DNA of 64,000 nucleotides from Lachnospiraceae bacterium (GTDB lineage: Bacteria > Bacillota > Clostridia > Lachnospirales > Lachnospiraceae). The notes below the pieces were generated by a model. The model worked only from the letters and a program-made list of their open reading frames with translations, had not been told where the DNA came from and did not search any database. Shown one piece after another: positions 54,026 through 62,613 of this stretch. Made by a program: the position numbers and the translations under genes. The first letter of the stretch is position 1; every line of letters begins with the position of its first letter. Location: contig CAJTEE010000008.1 of the NCBI GenBank assembly GCA_910575275.1, positions 85,525 through 149,524 of the forward strand, given 5' to 3'.

Positions 54026-54555
54026 AAAGACCATTGAACATCAAGAAGCTCGTTTTGCTGAACCTGCCCTATATCCTGATGGGGCTGTTCGCCACCAACT
54101 TCGGGGAGGCGTGGCGGATGGCCCAGGGCGCGGACGCATCGGAAAAGGCGCTGTCGCTAATCTCCGTCCTTCCGGCGGCGCTTGGAAGTTTCTGGCCCAG
54201 CTTTCACCCGCTGGACCTGCTGGTCGGGCTGTGCTGCGGCGCGGCGCTCCGGCTGGCTGTTTACCTGAAAGGCAAAAACGCCAAGAAGTACCGCCCGAAT
54301 ATCGAGTACGGTTCCGCGAGATGGGGAAATTCCCAGGACATCGCCCCTTATGTCGATCCGGTATTCCAGAACAATGTAATCCTCACCCAGACGGAACGCC
54401 TTACCATGAGCAGCCGCCCCAAGGACCCCAAGACCGCCCGCAACAAAAATGTGCTGGTGATCGGCGGTTCCGGCTCCGGCAAGACCCGCTTCTGGCTCAA
54501 GCCCAACCTGATGCAGCTCCATAGCTCGTATGTGGTTACTGATCCGAACAGATAA
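54022..54555 (+). pseudogene. VirD4/PcfC-type coupling protein, truncated by insertion
   Basis: Only 177 residues of a protein that is normally about 600 long. Two membrane segments (about residues 10-27 and 45-85) and the N-terminal TGSARWG-like region (YGSARWGN) are followed by the Walker A GGSGSGKTRF (148-157). The frame then departs from the family right after SYVVTDP and stops at 54555. The missing part holds Walker B and the whole motor core. The break coincides with the left end of the nested serine-recombinase element. Confidence 0.82.
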
Positions 54556-54609
54556 GTATAATAAGGTTATAGGGAAGCGCGCACCCTCAAAGAAAGGAGG
54601 TTACACACC

Positions 54610-56976
54610 ATGAAGAAGCAGGCAGAGAAAGACAAAATCACCGCCCTATACGAAAGACTCTCACATGACGATGAACGGGCAGGCGAATCCGTGAGCATTG
54701 AGAACCAGAAGCGGATTTTGGAGGATTACGCAAGAAAAAACGGCTTTACCAATATCCGGCATTTTACCGATGACGGAATCCGGGGAACTACTTTCAAGCG
54801 TCCGGGGCTGGACGCTATGTTAGACGAAATCCGGGCGGGGAACGTGGCAACAGTTATCATCAAAGACCAGAGCCGAATCGGGCGTGACGTGGTTGAAGTG
54901 GGGCTATTAAAGCGCACCTTTGACGAGTACCATGTGCGTTTTATCGCCGCAAATGACAACCTTGACACCGCCAACGGCTTTGATATTATGTCTATCTTCC
55001 GTGACGTGATAAACGAGTGGTACGTTGCCGACACCAGCCGCAAAATCAAGGCTGTTTTCAAGTCCAGAATGGAAAAGGGCTTGCGCTGTTCCGGCAGTGT
55101 CTGCTATGGCTACCGCGCTTCCAAAGAAGAAAAAGGAGAATGGATAATTGACGAGGAAGCCGCCGCCGTTGTGCGCCGCATCTTCCAGAGCGTCCTTGCC
55201 GGGGAAACCATAGCCAGCATAGCAAAGGCACTCCGCACCGAGAAAATCCCTATCCCGTCCGAGCATTGGAAACGGGCGGGCGAACCAGTCCGGGCGGCAA
55301 AGTACGCCGACCCCTACGCATGGTCAGCGACCACTATCGGCTACATACTGAAACGCCCGGAATATATGGGGCGCAAGGTATTAGGGAAAACCGTATGCGA
55401 GAACTACAAGACCAAGAGCAGCCGCAAGACCACGCCGGAGGAACAATATATCTTTGAGGGCGCAATCCCCGCCATTGTGGACGTGGAAACGTGGCAGACC
55501 GTACAGAAGATACGGGAAACGGTACGCCGCGCACCTAAACGGCAGAACGCCCCTAACCGCTTGACCGGGCTTCTCTACTGCGCCGACTGCGGTTCAAAGT
55601 TGACACACCGATACAACCTTGTGCAAGGGAAATGGATTGAGGACGCTTTTATCTGCTCCGGCTACCGCCACTTAATCCATGACTGCACCATGCACCATAT
55701 CCCCACGGCGAAGATTGAAGCCGCTATCCTTGCCGTTATCCAGCGCGTGAGCTGGTATGTGCGGCACAATGAAAAGGAGTTTACAGAGCGTGTCCGGGAA
55801 GCGTCAGACCAGAACCAAGAGAAAACCGTCAAGGAATGTAAGCAGAAAATCAGCAAGGCACAGAAGCGGCACAAAGAGCTTGATGGGCTTGTGAAAAAGC
55901 TGTATGAGGGCAACGCCACGGGCAAGATACCCGACAAGCATTTTACCCGGCTTCTTGCTGAATATGACGAGGAACAGACCGGGCTTGAAACGTCCATAGC
56001 GGAATGGCAAAGGCAGATTGAAAGCTGGAACGCTGATAAGCTGAAAACAGACCAGTTTATCCAGCTTGTGAAACGCTATACCGACTTCTCCGAATTGACA
56101 ACGCCCATGCTCAACGAGTTTATCGAGAAAGTGATTGTGCATGAGGGCGAGGGGCGGGGGAATGACCGCCGCCAGCGGATAGACATTTACCTAAACTTTA
56201 TCGGGGCTTTTGAAGTACCCGCCCATATTGTCACCCCGGCAGAGGTAGAGGAACAACGCCGCCAGCAGGAGGAACAGGCGGCAAAGGAAGCACGTTCAAA
56301 GGAGCTTGAAAAGGCGCGGTACGAGAAGCGCAAGGCAGAGAAACGGGCATTTACCGCAAAGAAAAAAGCGGGGCTTCTCACGCCGGAAGAACTGGAAGCA
56401 GAGGAAAAACGGCTTGCACATAACCGGGAGTGGCAAAAGGAATGGCGGGAGAAACGCAAAGCCACAGAGCCGCCCAAGCCGCCTAAGAAAAAATCCATAA
56501 AGGAGCTTATGGAACTGGAAAAGACCGGGGCAGAACTTACGCCGGAGGAAACGGAACGGCTTGCAGAACACCGCCGGAAAAAAGCCGCACAGCATAAGGC
56601 GTGGCGCGAAAGGCAGAAAGCCGGACAGCCAAAGACAAGAACACTCAAAGAGCTTGCCGCCGCCCAAAAAGAGGGGGAAGCCTTAACGCCGGAGGAAACG
56701 GAACGTCTGGAAGCCCATAGAAGCCGGAAAAAGATAGCAAGGGAAAAACTGGTACGGCAAGCCGAAACCGACCCGGCAGCAGCGGCAGAATTGGCAAAGC
56801 AGAGGGCGTATGCTTCCGAAGCCACCAAGAAATCCCGGCAGAAAATGTATGATGAAGCCGCCACTGGAAACCCCGAAGCGGTAGAACGCTATGAAAATTA
56901 TCTTGCTGCAAGGCGGGAAGCATACCACAGGAAAAAACAGGAAGCCACCGCCGAAAAAGCAGAGCAAAGCGCATAG
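54610..56976 (+). CDS. Large serine recombinase with a repeat-rich C-terminal tail
   Basis: A 788-residue TndX-like recombinase. The catalytic domain has ALYERLSHDDE with nucleophile Ser18, VIIKDQSRIGRD near 82 and the linker helix NEWYVADTSRKIKA near 136. Then come the recombinase domain, the zinc ribbon YCADCGSKLTH near 325 with CSGYRHLIHDC, a coiled coil and a DUF4368-type region ending near 545. Another 240 residues follow, highly charged, with a unit LTPEExExxxxHR... seen three times (about 595-625, 640-680, 690-715). Most relatives end near 520-560. An AAAGGAGG site lies before ATG 54610. It probably moves the nested element. Confidence 0.88.
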   Translation: MKKQAEKDKITALYERLSHDDERAGESVSIENQKRILEDYARKNGFTNIRHFTDDGIRGTTFKRPGLDAMLDEIRAGNVATVIIKDQSRIGRDVVEVGLLKRTFDEYHVRFIAANDNLDTANGFDIMSIFRDVINEWYVADTSRKIKAVFKSRMEKGLRCSGSVCYGYRASKEEKGEWIIDEEAAAVVRRIFQSVLAGETIASIAKALRTEKIPIPSEHWKRAGEPVRAAKYADPYAWSATTIGYILKRPEYMGRKVLGKTVCENYKTKSSRKTTPEEQYIFEGAIPAIVDVETWQTVQKIRETVRRAPKRQNAPNRLTGLLYCADCGSKLTHRYNLVQGKWIEDAFICSGYRHLIHDCTMHHIPTAKIEAAILAVIQRVSWYVRHNEKEFTERVREASDQNQEKTVKECKQKISKAQKRHKELDGLVKKLYEGNATGKIPDKHFTRLLAEYDEEQTGLETSIAEWQRQIESWNADKLKTDQFIQLVKRYTDFSELTTPMLNEFIEKVIVHEGEGRGNDRRQRIDIYLNFIGAFEVPAHIVTPAEVEEQRRQQEEQAAKEARSKELEKARYEKRKAEKRAFTAKKKAGLLTPEELEAEEKRLAHNREWQKEWREKRKATEPPKPPKKKSIKELMELEKTGAELTPEETERLAEHRRKKAAQHKAWRERQKAGQPKTRTLKELAAAQKEGEALTPEETERLEAHRSRKKIAREKLVRQAETDPAAAAELAKQRAYASEATKKSRQKMYDEAATGNPEAVERYENYLAARREAYHRKKQEATAEKAEQSA

Positions 56977-57020
56977 CCGCCCCCTCTGAATATCAAAAGA
57001 CGGAAAAGCAAGGGCGCATT

Positions 57021-57206
57021 GTGGAAATGTGCATAACAGGCTATGGAATCATGGATAACTCTGTTCACAGCACATGGAAAAGCAAAGAGCAGCTTTCCCA
57101 CGTCCTGCAAACAGAGTTACCCACAATTCCAAAAGACAGCCAGTTATACACATTACAGCACAATGCCGACTACTACGGAATCCTGCTCATTCCTTATATT
57201 TTGTAA
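57021..57206 (+). CDS. Doubtful small ORF
   Basis: A 61-residue frame in the 364-bp gap after the recombinase. There is no good ribosome site and no recognised domain. The rest of the gap shows only the promoter of the next gene. Confidence 0.2.
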   Translation: MEMCITGYGIMDNSVHSTWKSKEQLSHVLQTELPTIPKDSQLYTLQHNADYYGILLIPYIL

Positions 57207-57289
57207 AAAACTGTCTGTTATTCCATAGTGACAATTAAAAAAATAGGTGTATGCGATAAACAAAATTAACGATTATCATAAATAAATTA

Positions 57290-57318
57290 TTGACTTTCAT
57301 ATATCTTTGTTCTATAAT
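57290..57318 (+). promoter_or_regulatory. Promoter of the DUF2975-HTH unit
   Basis: TTGACT (57290) and TATAAT (57313) with a 17-bp spacer, 22 bp before the start codon; a strong vegetative promoter. Confidence 0.8.
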
Positions 57319-57340
57319 CGCTACATAGGAGGTAAAGAAA

Positions 57341-57883
57341 ATGAAACCAAGTCAAGAGAAAATCAGGAGTATGAGTAAGACAATAAGCATTGTACTTAAG
57401 TTGGGATTTATTGTATCGAATGTTATCGTAATATTATCCTTAATAGCAATCGGCATTTTAGTGCTTTCGGGTGAAGAAACGAAATTATCTTTTCTTGCTG
57501 CATTCAATGTTACAGCGAATAATGGAACTACAATAAGTATTGAGGCGCGGTCACTTTTGATTATGTTTGCATTTATGCTGATTGATACAATACTTATCTC
57601 GCTTGCGATATTTTTTGTCTATGCCATATTTGATAAAATCAGAAAAGGTTTTACGCCATTTACACATGAAAATACTACCCGAATTAAAAAAGTTGCAATT
57701 ATAACGGCTATTTTGAGTATAGTTGGAAGCTATTCCGATTCATTGGTGGATTATTACACCATTGGAGAATTAACATGGCGGGTTAATATTATTGGAATGA
57801 TAGTTGCGATAATTGTTTATTGTATTTCTTTGATATTCAGTTATGGTTGTGATTTGCAAAAGGAATCAGATGAAACATTGTGA
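57341..57883 (+). CDS. DUF2975 membrane protein
   Basis: A 180-residue protein with four membrane helices (about residues 17-39, 70-97, 118-138 and 148-170). This matches the DUF2975 family, which is almost always followed by a small YozG-like HTH protein, as here. Excellent ribosome site AGGAGGTAAAG. The function is unknown; the pair behaves like a membrane protein with its regulator. The AT-rich composition differs from the GC-rich genes on either side. Confidence 0.8.
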   Translation: MKPSQEKIRSMSKTISIVLKLGFIVSNVIVILSLIAIGILVLSGEETKLSFLAAFNVTANNGTTISIEARSLLIMFAFMLIDTILISLAIFFVYAIFDKIRKGFTPFTHENTTRIKKVAIITAILSIVGSYSDSLVDYYTIGELTWRVNIIGMIVAIIVYCISLIFSYGCDLQKESDETL

Positions 57884-57892
57884 GGTGATAAT

Positions 57893-58102
57893 TTGCCAAT
57901 AATTATGAGGTTAGATAGGGTAATGGCAGATAGAAAAATGTCTTTAAAAGAGTTATCTGAAAAAGTAGGCGTTGCTAATGTCAATCTATCCAAGATGAAA
58001 ACAGGAAAAATTAGTGCAATTCGGTTTTCGACTTTAGAAGCAATATGTGAAGTTCTGGATTGCCAGCCGGGGGATATTTTAGAATATAAAAAAGGAGAAT
58101 GA
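57893..58102 (+). CDS. YozG-like HTH regulator
   Basis: A 69-residue Cro/C1-type protein with the HTH at about residues 16-60 (MSLKELSEKVGVANVNLSKM). The TTG start 57893 gives MPIIMRLD, the usual N terminus of the family; an internal ATG at 57905 is possible. It follows the DUF2975 gene by 9 bp with GTGAGGTGA upstream. Confidence 0.8.
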   Translation: MPIIMRLDRVMADRKMSLKELSEKVGVANVNLSKMKTGKISAIRFSTLEAICEVLDCQPGDILEYKKGE

Positions 58103-58103
58103 A

Positions 58104-58412
58104 ATGAAAATTTGTGGGGCAGTACTTGCAATATTCTATGTAGGGTTAATGGTGTTCGCTGTCTATAAAGAAAAGATAAAAAGTATATCTTCTGCATTTA
58201 TACTAATTGGTTGTTTGTTAGTATTTTTATATACGTTTTTAAACATGGTATGGTGCAAAAATTTTATAATGATTATGATTATTGGAATGTTAAGTATTTC
58301 TGTTGGTACATTTATGAATGGCTTCAAGCAAAATAATATTCATATTCATCATCATGTTATTCGCATTATTGTTGAAATAGTTATTACTATAATTTGTTGG
58401 ATAGGCAGGTGA
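58104..58412 (+). CDS. Small membrane protein
   Basis: A 102-residue hydrophobic protein with about four segments (residues 2-19, 29-48, 53-72 and 84-102) and a His-rich loop (NNIHIHHHVIR) between the last two. It starts 1 bp after the HTH gene, with an AAAGGAGAA site inside that gene. No known family; likely part of the DUF2975/HTH unit. Confidence 0.55.
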   Translation: MKICGAVLAIFYVGLMVFAVYKEKIKSISSAFILIGCLLVFLYTFLNMVWCKNFIMIMIIGMLSISVGTFMNGFKQNNIHIHHHVIRIIVEIVITIICWIGR

Positions 58413-58416
58413 AAAA

Positions 58417-58602
58417 ATGAAACTCCAATGGGCATTTTGTCCGATTTGTCATAATAAAACAAGATTAAAGATTCGAGAAGATACCGTGCTTGAAAATTTC
58501 CCCCTTTTTTGTCCAAAGTGTAAACAGGAAACACTAATCAATGTAACGCAATTTAATATTTCAGTTATCAAAGAGCCGGACGCACAGACGCAGAGCCGAT
58601 AA
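58417..58602 (+). CDS. Cysteine-rich KTR protein
   Basis: A 61-residue zinc-ribbon peptide with CPICHNKTRLKIRED and CPKCKQETLIN, the two CxxC pairs and the KTR motif that names the family. It is common on Tn916- and Tn1549-like elements; its role is unknown, probably nucleic-acid binding. Confidence 0.85.
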   Translation: MKLQWAFCPICHNKTRLKIREDTVLENFPLFCPKCKQETLINVTQFNISVIKEPDAQTQSR

Positions 58603-58639
58603 TACGCAGAAGTAAAAATGCGGTTATCGGTTCTTTTTT
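58594..58639 (+). terminator. Terminator after the KTR gene
   Basis: GCCGATAA (overlapping the KTR stop) pairs with TTATCGGT, enclosing further pairs, followed by six T. Confidence 0.75.
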
Positions 58640-58746
58640 GTAATCAATAATTACGGGGCAACAGCTTAGAGTGCTATTGCCCTTTGGATTATAAATGCAA
58701 CTGTAAACCATGCACCGCCCCATGTGGGAGAAAGGGGGAATTTTCT

Positions 58747-59190
58747 ATGGATTGCACAGAAGCATACAAGGAACACATCATGTATTCTTTCAATGGTTTC
58801 TGCAAAGTCGTCATACGCTATGCCGCTATCAACGCATGGCGCGACAGGAACAGGCGGCAGCAAAAAGAAATATCCTTTGAATACCTCACAGAAGAAAAGT
58901 TCTACCCTCTAAGCACATCAGATGAATTTCTCAAATCACCTTACGAACAATACCCCGTTACAATCTGCGGTCAGACAATTATCCTCACCAATGGGGAGCT
59001 TGCCGCCGCCCTGTTATCCCTGCCAGAGAAAAAGAGGGAAATCATTTACCTTTACTTTTTCGGGAATTACACACAGCAGGAAATCGCGGATTTATACGGG
59101 CATTGTAAAAGTACAGCGTGGCATTATATCCATAGCGCATTACAGATGTTGCAGAAAGAAATGGAGGGATTTTCACATGGGGAATACTAA
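58747..59190 (+). CDS. Sigma-70 family factor
   Basis: A 147-residue small sigma factor. Region 2-like residues are in the first 60 (YSFNGFCKVVIRYAAINAWRD). Region 4 is clear near 95-140: SLPEKKREIIYLYFFGNYTQQ, of which the first part is the family's turn, then EIADLYGHCKSTAWHYI. ATG 58747 with GAGAAAGGGGG is chosen over a TTG at 58684. In Tn1549-like elements such factors and the next HTH gene are thought to control transfer genes. Confidence 0.82.
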   Translation: MDCTEAYKEHIMYSFNGFCKVVIRYAAINAWRDRNRRQQKEISFEYLTEEKFYPLSTSDEFLKSPYEQYPVTICGQTIILTNGELAAALLSLPEKKREIIYLYFFGNYTQQEIADLYGHCKSTAWHYIHSALQMLQKEMEGFSHGEY

Positions 59191-59377
59191 CCTTGTGCCA
59201 TATGAAACCATTGTCCGGGCAACAAACGGCGAGCCGGAAGCCGTGGACGAGGTTTTACGGCATTACAGCAAACGAATCCGCTTTGCCGCCCTTGAAAACG
59301 GGCACGTCAACACAGACACCGAGGACAGCATAAAACGGCGGCTTATCACTGCCCTGTTTCAGTTCCGCTTTGACTAA
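59177..59377 (+). CDS. Small HTH protein (HTH_16 type)
   Basis: A 66-residue protein, VPYETIVRATNGEPEAVDEV then HYSKRIRFAALE, matching the small helix-turn-helix proteins that pair with the element sigma factor; together they resemble split sigma regions. ATG 59177 overlaps the sigma gene by 14 bp, so translation is coupled. Confidence 0.75.
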   Translation: MGNTNLVPYETIVRATNGEPEAVDEVLRHYSKRIRFAALENGHVNTDTEDSIKRRLITALFQFRFD

Positions 59378-59396
59378 AAAGGCAGCATGACAGGAG

Positions 59397-59825
59397 GTGA
59401 GGTTTGTCGGGAAAATAGCCATGCTGATATTCAACGATACCGAGGAAAAAGCGGTTGAGAAAGCCATAGCCGCCCTTGCGGATATGATACCGCTGGAAGC
59501 CATACAGCCGCCCCACTCCCCGGCACTTATTTTTCCGGGATTGGAAATAAGGCTGCACCAACGCCGGGTACTGAAAGACGGGATTGACGTTTCCCTCACC
59601 CGTCTGGAATACGGCGCACTCTGCTACCTTGCCGCCAGTCCGGGGAGGGTATTCACAAAGGCGCAAATCTTTGAAGCCGTGTGGAGCATGGAGAGTGAAA
59701 GCTGCCAGTCAAACGTGGCAAATGTGATATGCAATCTACGGAAAAAGATAGAGCCGGACAGCCGCCGCCCCACCTACATAAAGACCGTTTTAGGCATAGG
59801 CTACAAGTTTACTTCCGGGGAATAA
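59397..59825 (+). CDS. Winged-helix (OmpR-type) DNA-binding protein without receiver
   Basis: A 142-residue protein whose C-terminal 95 residues form an OmpR/PhoB winged helix (LTRLEYGALCYLAASPGRV, QSNVANVICNLRKKIEPD, YIKTVLGIGYKF). No phospho-acceptor receiver domain precedes it, only about 45 residues. The start is uncertain: GTG 59397 lies right at an AGGAGG site, while ATG 59421 is rather far from it. Probably a transcription regulator of element genes. Confidence 0.75.
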   Translation: MRFVGKIAMLIFNDTEEKAVEKAIAALADMIPLEAIQPPHSPALIFPGLEIRLHQRRVLKDGIDVSLTRLEYGALCYLAASPGRVFTKAQIFEAVWSMESESCQSNVANVICNLRKKIEPDSRRPTYIKTVLGIGYKFTSGE

Positions 59826-59859
59826 CAACAGGATAACCGCCGCTATCGGCGAAGATACG

Positions 59860-59896
59860 AAACAGGAAATCAAGGAAAAAGGTTTCCTGTTTTTTT
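59860..59896 (+). terminator. Terminator after the winged-helix gene
   Basis: A perfect 10-bp stem, AAACAGGAAA with its reverse complement, 13-nt loop, followed by T. Confidence 0.8.
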
Positions 59897-60085
59897 ACGC
59901 CCGTTTTGCTTATCCCCGGATTTACAGTGGGAGAAAATACCGCCGCAAAGTTGGCGCAATCCACGCCACGCAAGCCGGGGAAAACGGCGAAAGCCAGCAC
60001 AGCGGAATCCGTCAGTTACTAAGAGCAAGATTCTACCACAGTACCAAATTTCGCTAATCGCTCATTTTGTCCTATGGGAATCTTG

Positions 60086-60129
60086 TTGGGGTTGCCACCC
60101 CAAGCCCGCCTTTTTGCGGCTTGCGCCGC
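60086..60129. other. Probable oriT of the nested element
   Basis: Just before mobC lie two stems: TTGGGGT/ACCCCAA with loop TGCC (60086-60103) and GCGGC/GCCGC with loop TTGC (60116-60129). The position between a terminator and mobC-relaxase is where MOBP-type oriT sites usually lie. The remainder of the 59897-60165 gap has no gene. Confidence 0.5.
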
Positions 60130-60165
60130 TTGAAAAAATCCACCCACGAAAGGAGGTTCACAGCC

Positions 60166-60561
60166 ATGAAAAGATACAACACGCCACACCGAAGCCGGGT
60201 AATCAAGACACGCTTGACCGAGGAAGAATACGCCGAATTTTCCGAGCGTGTTTCCCTCTGCAAAATGAGCCAAGCCGAGTTTATTCGGCAAGCCCTCATT
60301 AAGTCAAGCATACGCCCGGTTATCACTGTTTCCCCGGTCAATGATGAATTACTCTCTGCCGTTGGAAAACTTACAGCCGAATACGGGAAAATCGGCGGCA
60401 ACTTGAACCAGATTGCCCGCTGTCTGAACGAGTACGGCGCACCTTATAACGCCCTCTCAAAAGAGGTACGAGCCGCCACAGCGGAGCTTGCCGCCTTGAA
60501 GTTTGAAGTCTTGCAGAAAGTAGGTGAAGCCGTTGGCAACATTCAAACATATCAGCTCTAA
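60166..60561 (+). CDS. mobC: MobC relaxosome protein
   Basis: A 131-residue protein. The ribbon-helix-helix part (HRSRVIKTRLTEEEYAEF) is followed by the MobC domain with KIGGNLNQIARCLNEYG near residues 84-100. ATG 60166 with AAAGGAGG upstream. It overlaps the relaxase gene; it binds oriT and helps the relaxase to nick. Confidence 0.88.
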   Translation: MKRYNTPHRSRVIKTRLTEEEYAEFSERVSLCKMSQAEFIRQALIKSSIRPVITVSPVNDELLSAVGKLTAEYGKIGGNLNQIARCLNEYGAPYNALSKEVRAATAELAALKFEVLQKVGEAVGNIQTYQL

Positions 60562-62164
60562 AAATGCCGATTATGGGGCGGCTGAACAATACCTAACATT
60601 TGAACATGACGAGTTTACCATGAAGCCCACACTGGACGGAAACGGGCGGCTTGTTCTCCGTGATGATTACCGCATTTCCTCTCTGAATTGCGGTGATGAA
60701 GATTTTGCCATAGCGTGTATGCGTTCCAATCTGAAATACGGCAAGAACCAGAAACGGGAGGACGTAAAGAGCCACCACTATATTATCAGCTTTGACCCCC
60801 GTGACGCACCAGACAACGGCTTGACGGTTGACCGAGCGCAACAGTTAGGCGAGCAGTTTTGCAGAGAACATTTCCCCGGACACCAAGCCCTTGTATGCAC
60901 CCACCCGGACGGGCATAACCACAGCGGCAACATTCATGTGCATATCGTAATCAATTCTTTGCGGATTGAGGAAGTACCGCTATTGCCGTACATGGAAAGA
61001 CCAGCCGACACAAGGGAGGGCTGCAAGCACCGCTGTACAGACGCAGCTATGGAATACTTCAAAGCGGAAGTAATGGAGATGTGCCACCGGGAAAACCTCT
61101 ATCAGATTGACTTGCTGAACGGGAGCAAGAACCGAGTTACCGAGCGTGAGTATTGGGCAAAACGGAAAGGACAAGCCGCACTGGATAAAGAGAACGCTTC
61201 CCATGCCTCCACGGGAGAGCCGCCCAAACAGACCAAGTTTGAAACCGACAAGGAGAAGCTACGGCGCACAATCAGAGCCGCCCTGTCCTCTGCCGTTTCC
61301 TTTGAGGATTTTTCCGGGAAGCTGCTGCAACAGGGCGTGACCGTCAAGGAGAGTCGGGGGAGATTGTCATATCTCACGCCGGACAGGACGAAGCCCATCA
61401 CCGCCCGGAAATTAGGTGATGATTTTGACCGTGCCGCCGTACTGGAAGCACTCACCATAAACGCACAGAACACCGCCAGAGCCGCCGAAACGCCCCTACC
61501 CAGACAGGAATACCTCCGCAGCATAAAAGACCGCTTACAGCGCAACAAAGCCGCCATAAACGCCCCGAAAAATGACGGAGTACAACGCATGGTAGATATA
61601 GCCGCCAAGAAAGCCGAGGGCAAGGGGCGGGGCTATGAAAAGTGGGCGACCTTGCACAACTTGAAGCAAATGGCGGCTACCATGAGCGTTTACGAGGAAT
61701 CCGGCTTTTCTTCCCCGGAAGAACTGGAAGCCGCCCTTGCCGCCGCCAGTGCGGAACTGAACAGCGTCCATGCCAAACTGAAAGCCGTGGAAAGCACTTT
61801 ACAGGAGAAAAAGGACTTACAGAAACAGCTATTGGCGTACATCAAGACCAAGCCAGCCCGTGACGGGCTGAAAGCACAGAAAACAGAGAAAGCCCGCAAG
61901 AACTACCGGGAGCAGCACGAAAGCGATTTTATCATAGCCGAAGCTGCCACCCGGTTTTTTAAGGCACAGGGAATCCAAAAGCTGCCAGCGTCCAAAGCAT
62001 TACAGACCGAGATTGAGCAGCTTACCAAAGAGAAAAACGCCCTTTACAATGAGTACCGGGAAAAGAGGGGGCGCACAAAGGAATTGCAGACTGTAAAAAG
62101 CAATATCGACCAAATCTTACACCGTGAGCCGGAACGGGGAAAGGGGCGGGAAAATGAACGGTAA
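60533..62164 (+). CDS. Relaxase/mobilization nuclease
   Basis: A 543-residue relaxase of the VirD2/MobA type typical of Tn1549-like elements. It starts at TTG 60533 (MATFKHISSKNADYG is the usual N terminus) or at GTG 60524. The catalytic domain has an early Tyr in AEQYLTFEHDE, HHYIISFDPRD near residue 82 and the three-His metal site NIHVHIVINS near 133-142. The C-terminal half is helical and charged. It nicks oriT and pilots the strand in transfer. Confidence 0.88.
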   Translation: MATFKHISSKNADYGAAEQYLTFEHDEFTMKPTLDGNGRLVLRDDYRISSLNCGDEDFAIACMRSNLKYGKNQKREDVKSHHYIISFDPRDAPDNGLTVDRAQQLGEQFCREHFPGHQALVCTHPDGHNHSGNIHVHIVINSLRIEEVPLLPYMERPADTREGCKHRCTDAAMEYFKAEVMEMCHRENLYQIDLLNGSKNRVTEREYWAKRKGQAALDKENASHASTGEPPKQTKFETDKEKLRRTIRAALSSAVSFEDFSGKLLQQGVTVKESRGRLSYLTPDRTKPITARKLGDDFDRAAVLEALTINAQNTARAAETPLPRQEYLRSIKDRLQRNKAAINAPKNDGVQRMVDIAAKKAEGKGRGYEKWATLHNLKQMAATMSVYEESGFSSPEELEAALAAASAELNSVHAKLKAVESTLQEKKDLQKQLLAYIKTKPARDGLKAQKTEKARKNYREQHESDFIIAEAATRFFKAQGIQKLPASKALQTEIEQLTKEKNALYNEYREKRGRTKELQTVKSNIDQILHREPERGKGRENER

Positions 62165-62540
62165 ACGCCCCTACATGGACTACCCACAATACAGAGCCGC
62201 CCGCCGCCTTGTGCATGAGTGCTGTAACTACGATAACGGCAACTGTATTGTGCTGGATAACGGCGAGCCTTGTGTATGCGTCCAGAGTATCAGCTATTCG
62301 CTTCTCTGCCGCTGGTTCATTGCCGCCGTGCTTCCCCTTGACTGGAAACTGGAAGCCGCCCTACTCCACCGGGCAGAACTGAAACGCTGTACCGAGTGCG
62401 GCGGTCAGTTTCTCCCAAAATCCAACAGGGGGAAATACTGCCCCGATTGTGCCGGACGCATGAAAAGAACCAGAGCCGCACAGCGCAAGCGGAAACAGAG
62501 GGGGAAATGTCACGCTTTAGAAAATACAGAACCCCCGTAA
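62154..62540 (+). CDS. Cysteine-rich VLP protein
   Basis: A 128-residue protein with paired cysteines: CCNYDNGNCIVLDNGEPCVC near residues 22-41 and the zinc ribbon CTECGGQFLP with YCPDCAGRMKRTRA near 80-110. The middle AAVLPLD segment gives the VLP name. It overlaps the relaxase end by 11 bp and is a regular relaxase neighbour in Tn1549-like elements; role unknown. Confidence 0.82.
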   Translation: MNGKRPYMDYPQYRAARRLVHECCNYDNGNCIVLDNGEPCVCVQSISYSLLCRWFIAAVLPLDWKLEAALLHRAELKRCTECGGQFLPKSNRGKYCPDCAGRMKRTRAAQRKRKQRGKCHALENTEPP

Positions 62541-62613
62541 ATCAAGGCTTCCCGGCTACTGCTCAATGGGTATGTGATACATTTATCCTTTAACCACGGA
62601 AAAGCCGTTTTAA

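Larger units (their letters stand above)
49300..54547. mobile_element. Left part of a Tn1549-like conjugative element, interrupted
   Basis: ParA, ParB, a replication-type wHTH protein, small conserved genes, PcfB and the start of a VirD4 coupling protein stand in the order usual for Tn1549-like integrative conjugative elements. The left end abuts the broken recombinase near 49300 and the right side is cut at about 54548 by another element. Confidence 0.7.

Noticed and set aside
60572-62164. Several antisense and alternate frames inside the nested relaxase gene
   Set aside because: They show only low-complexity, Ser/Arg-rich translations typical of shadow frames.
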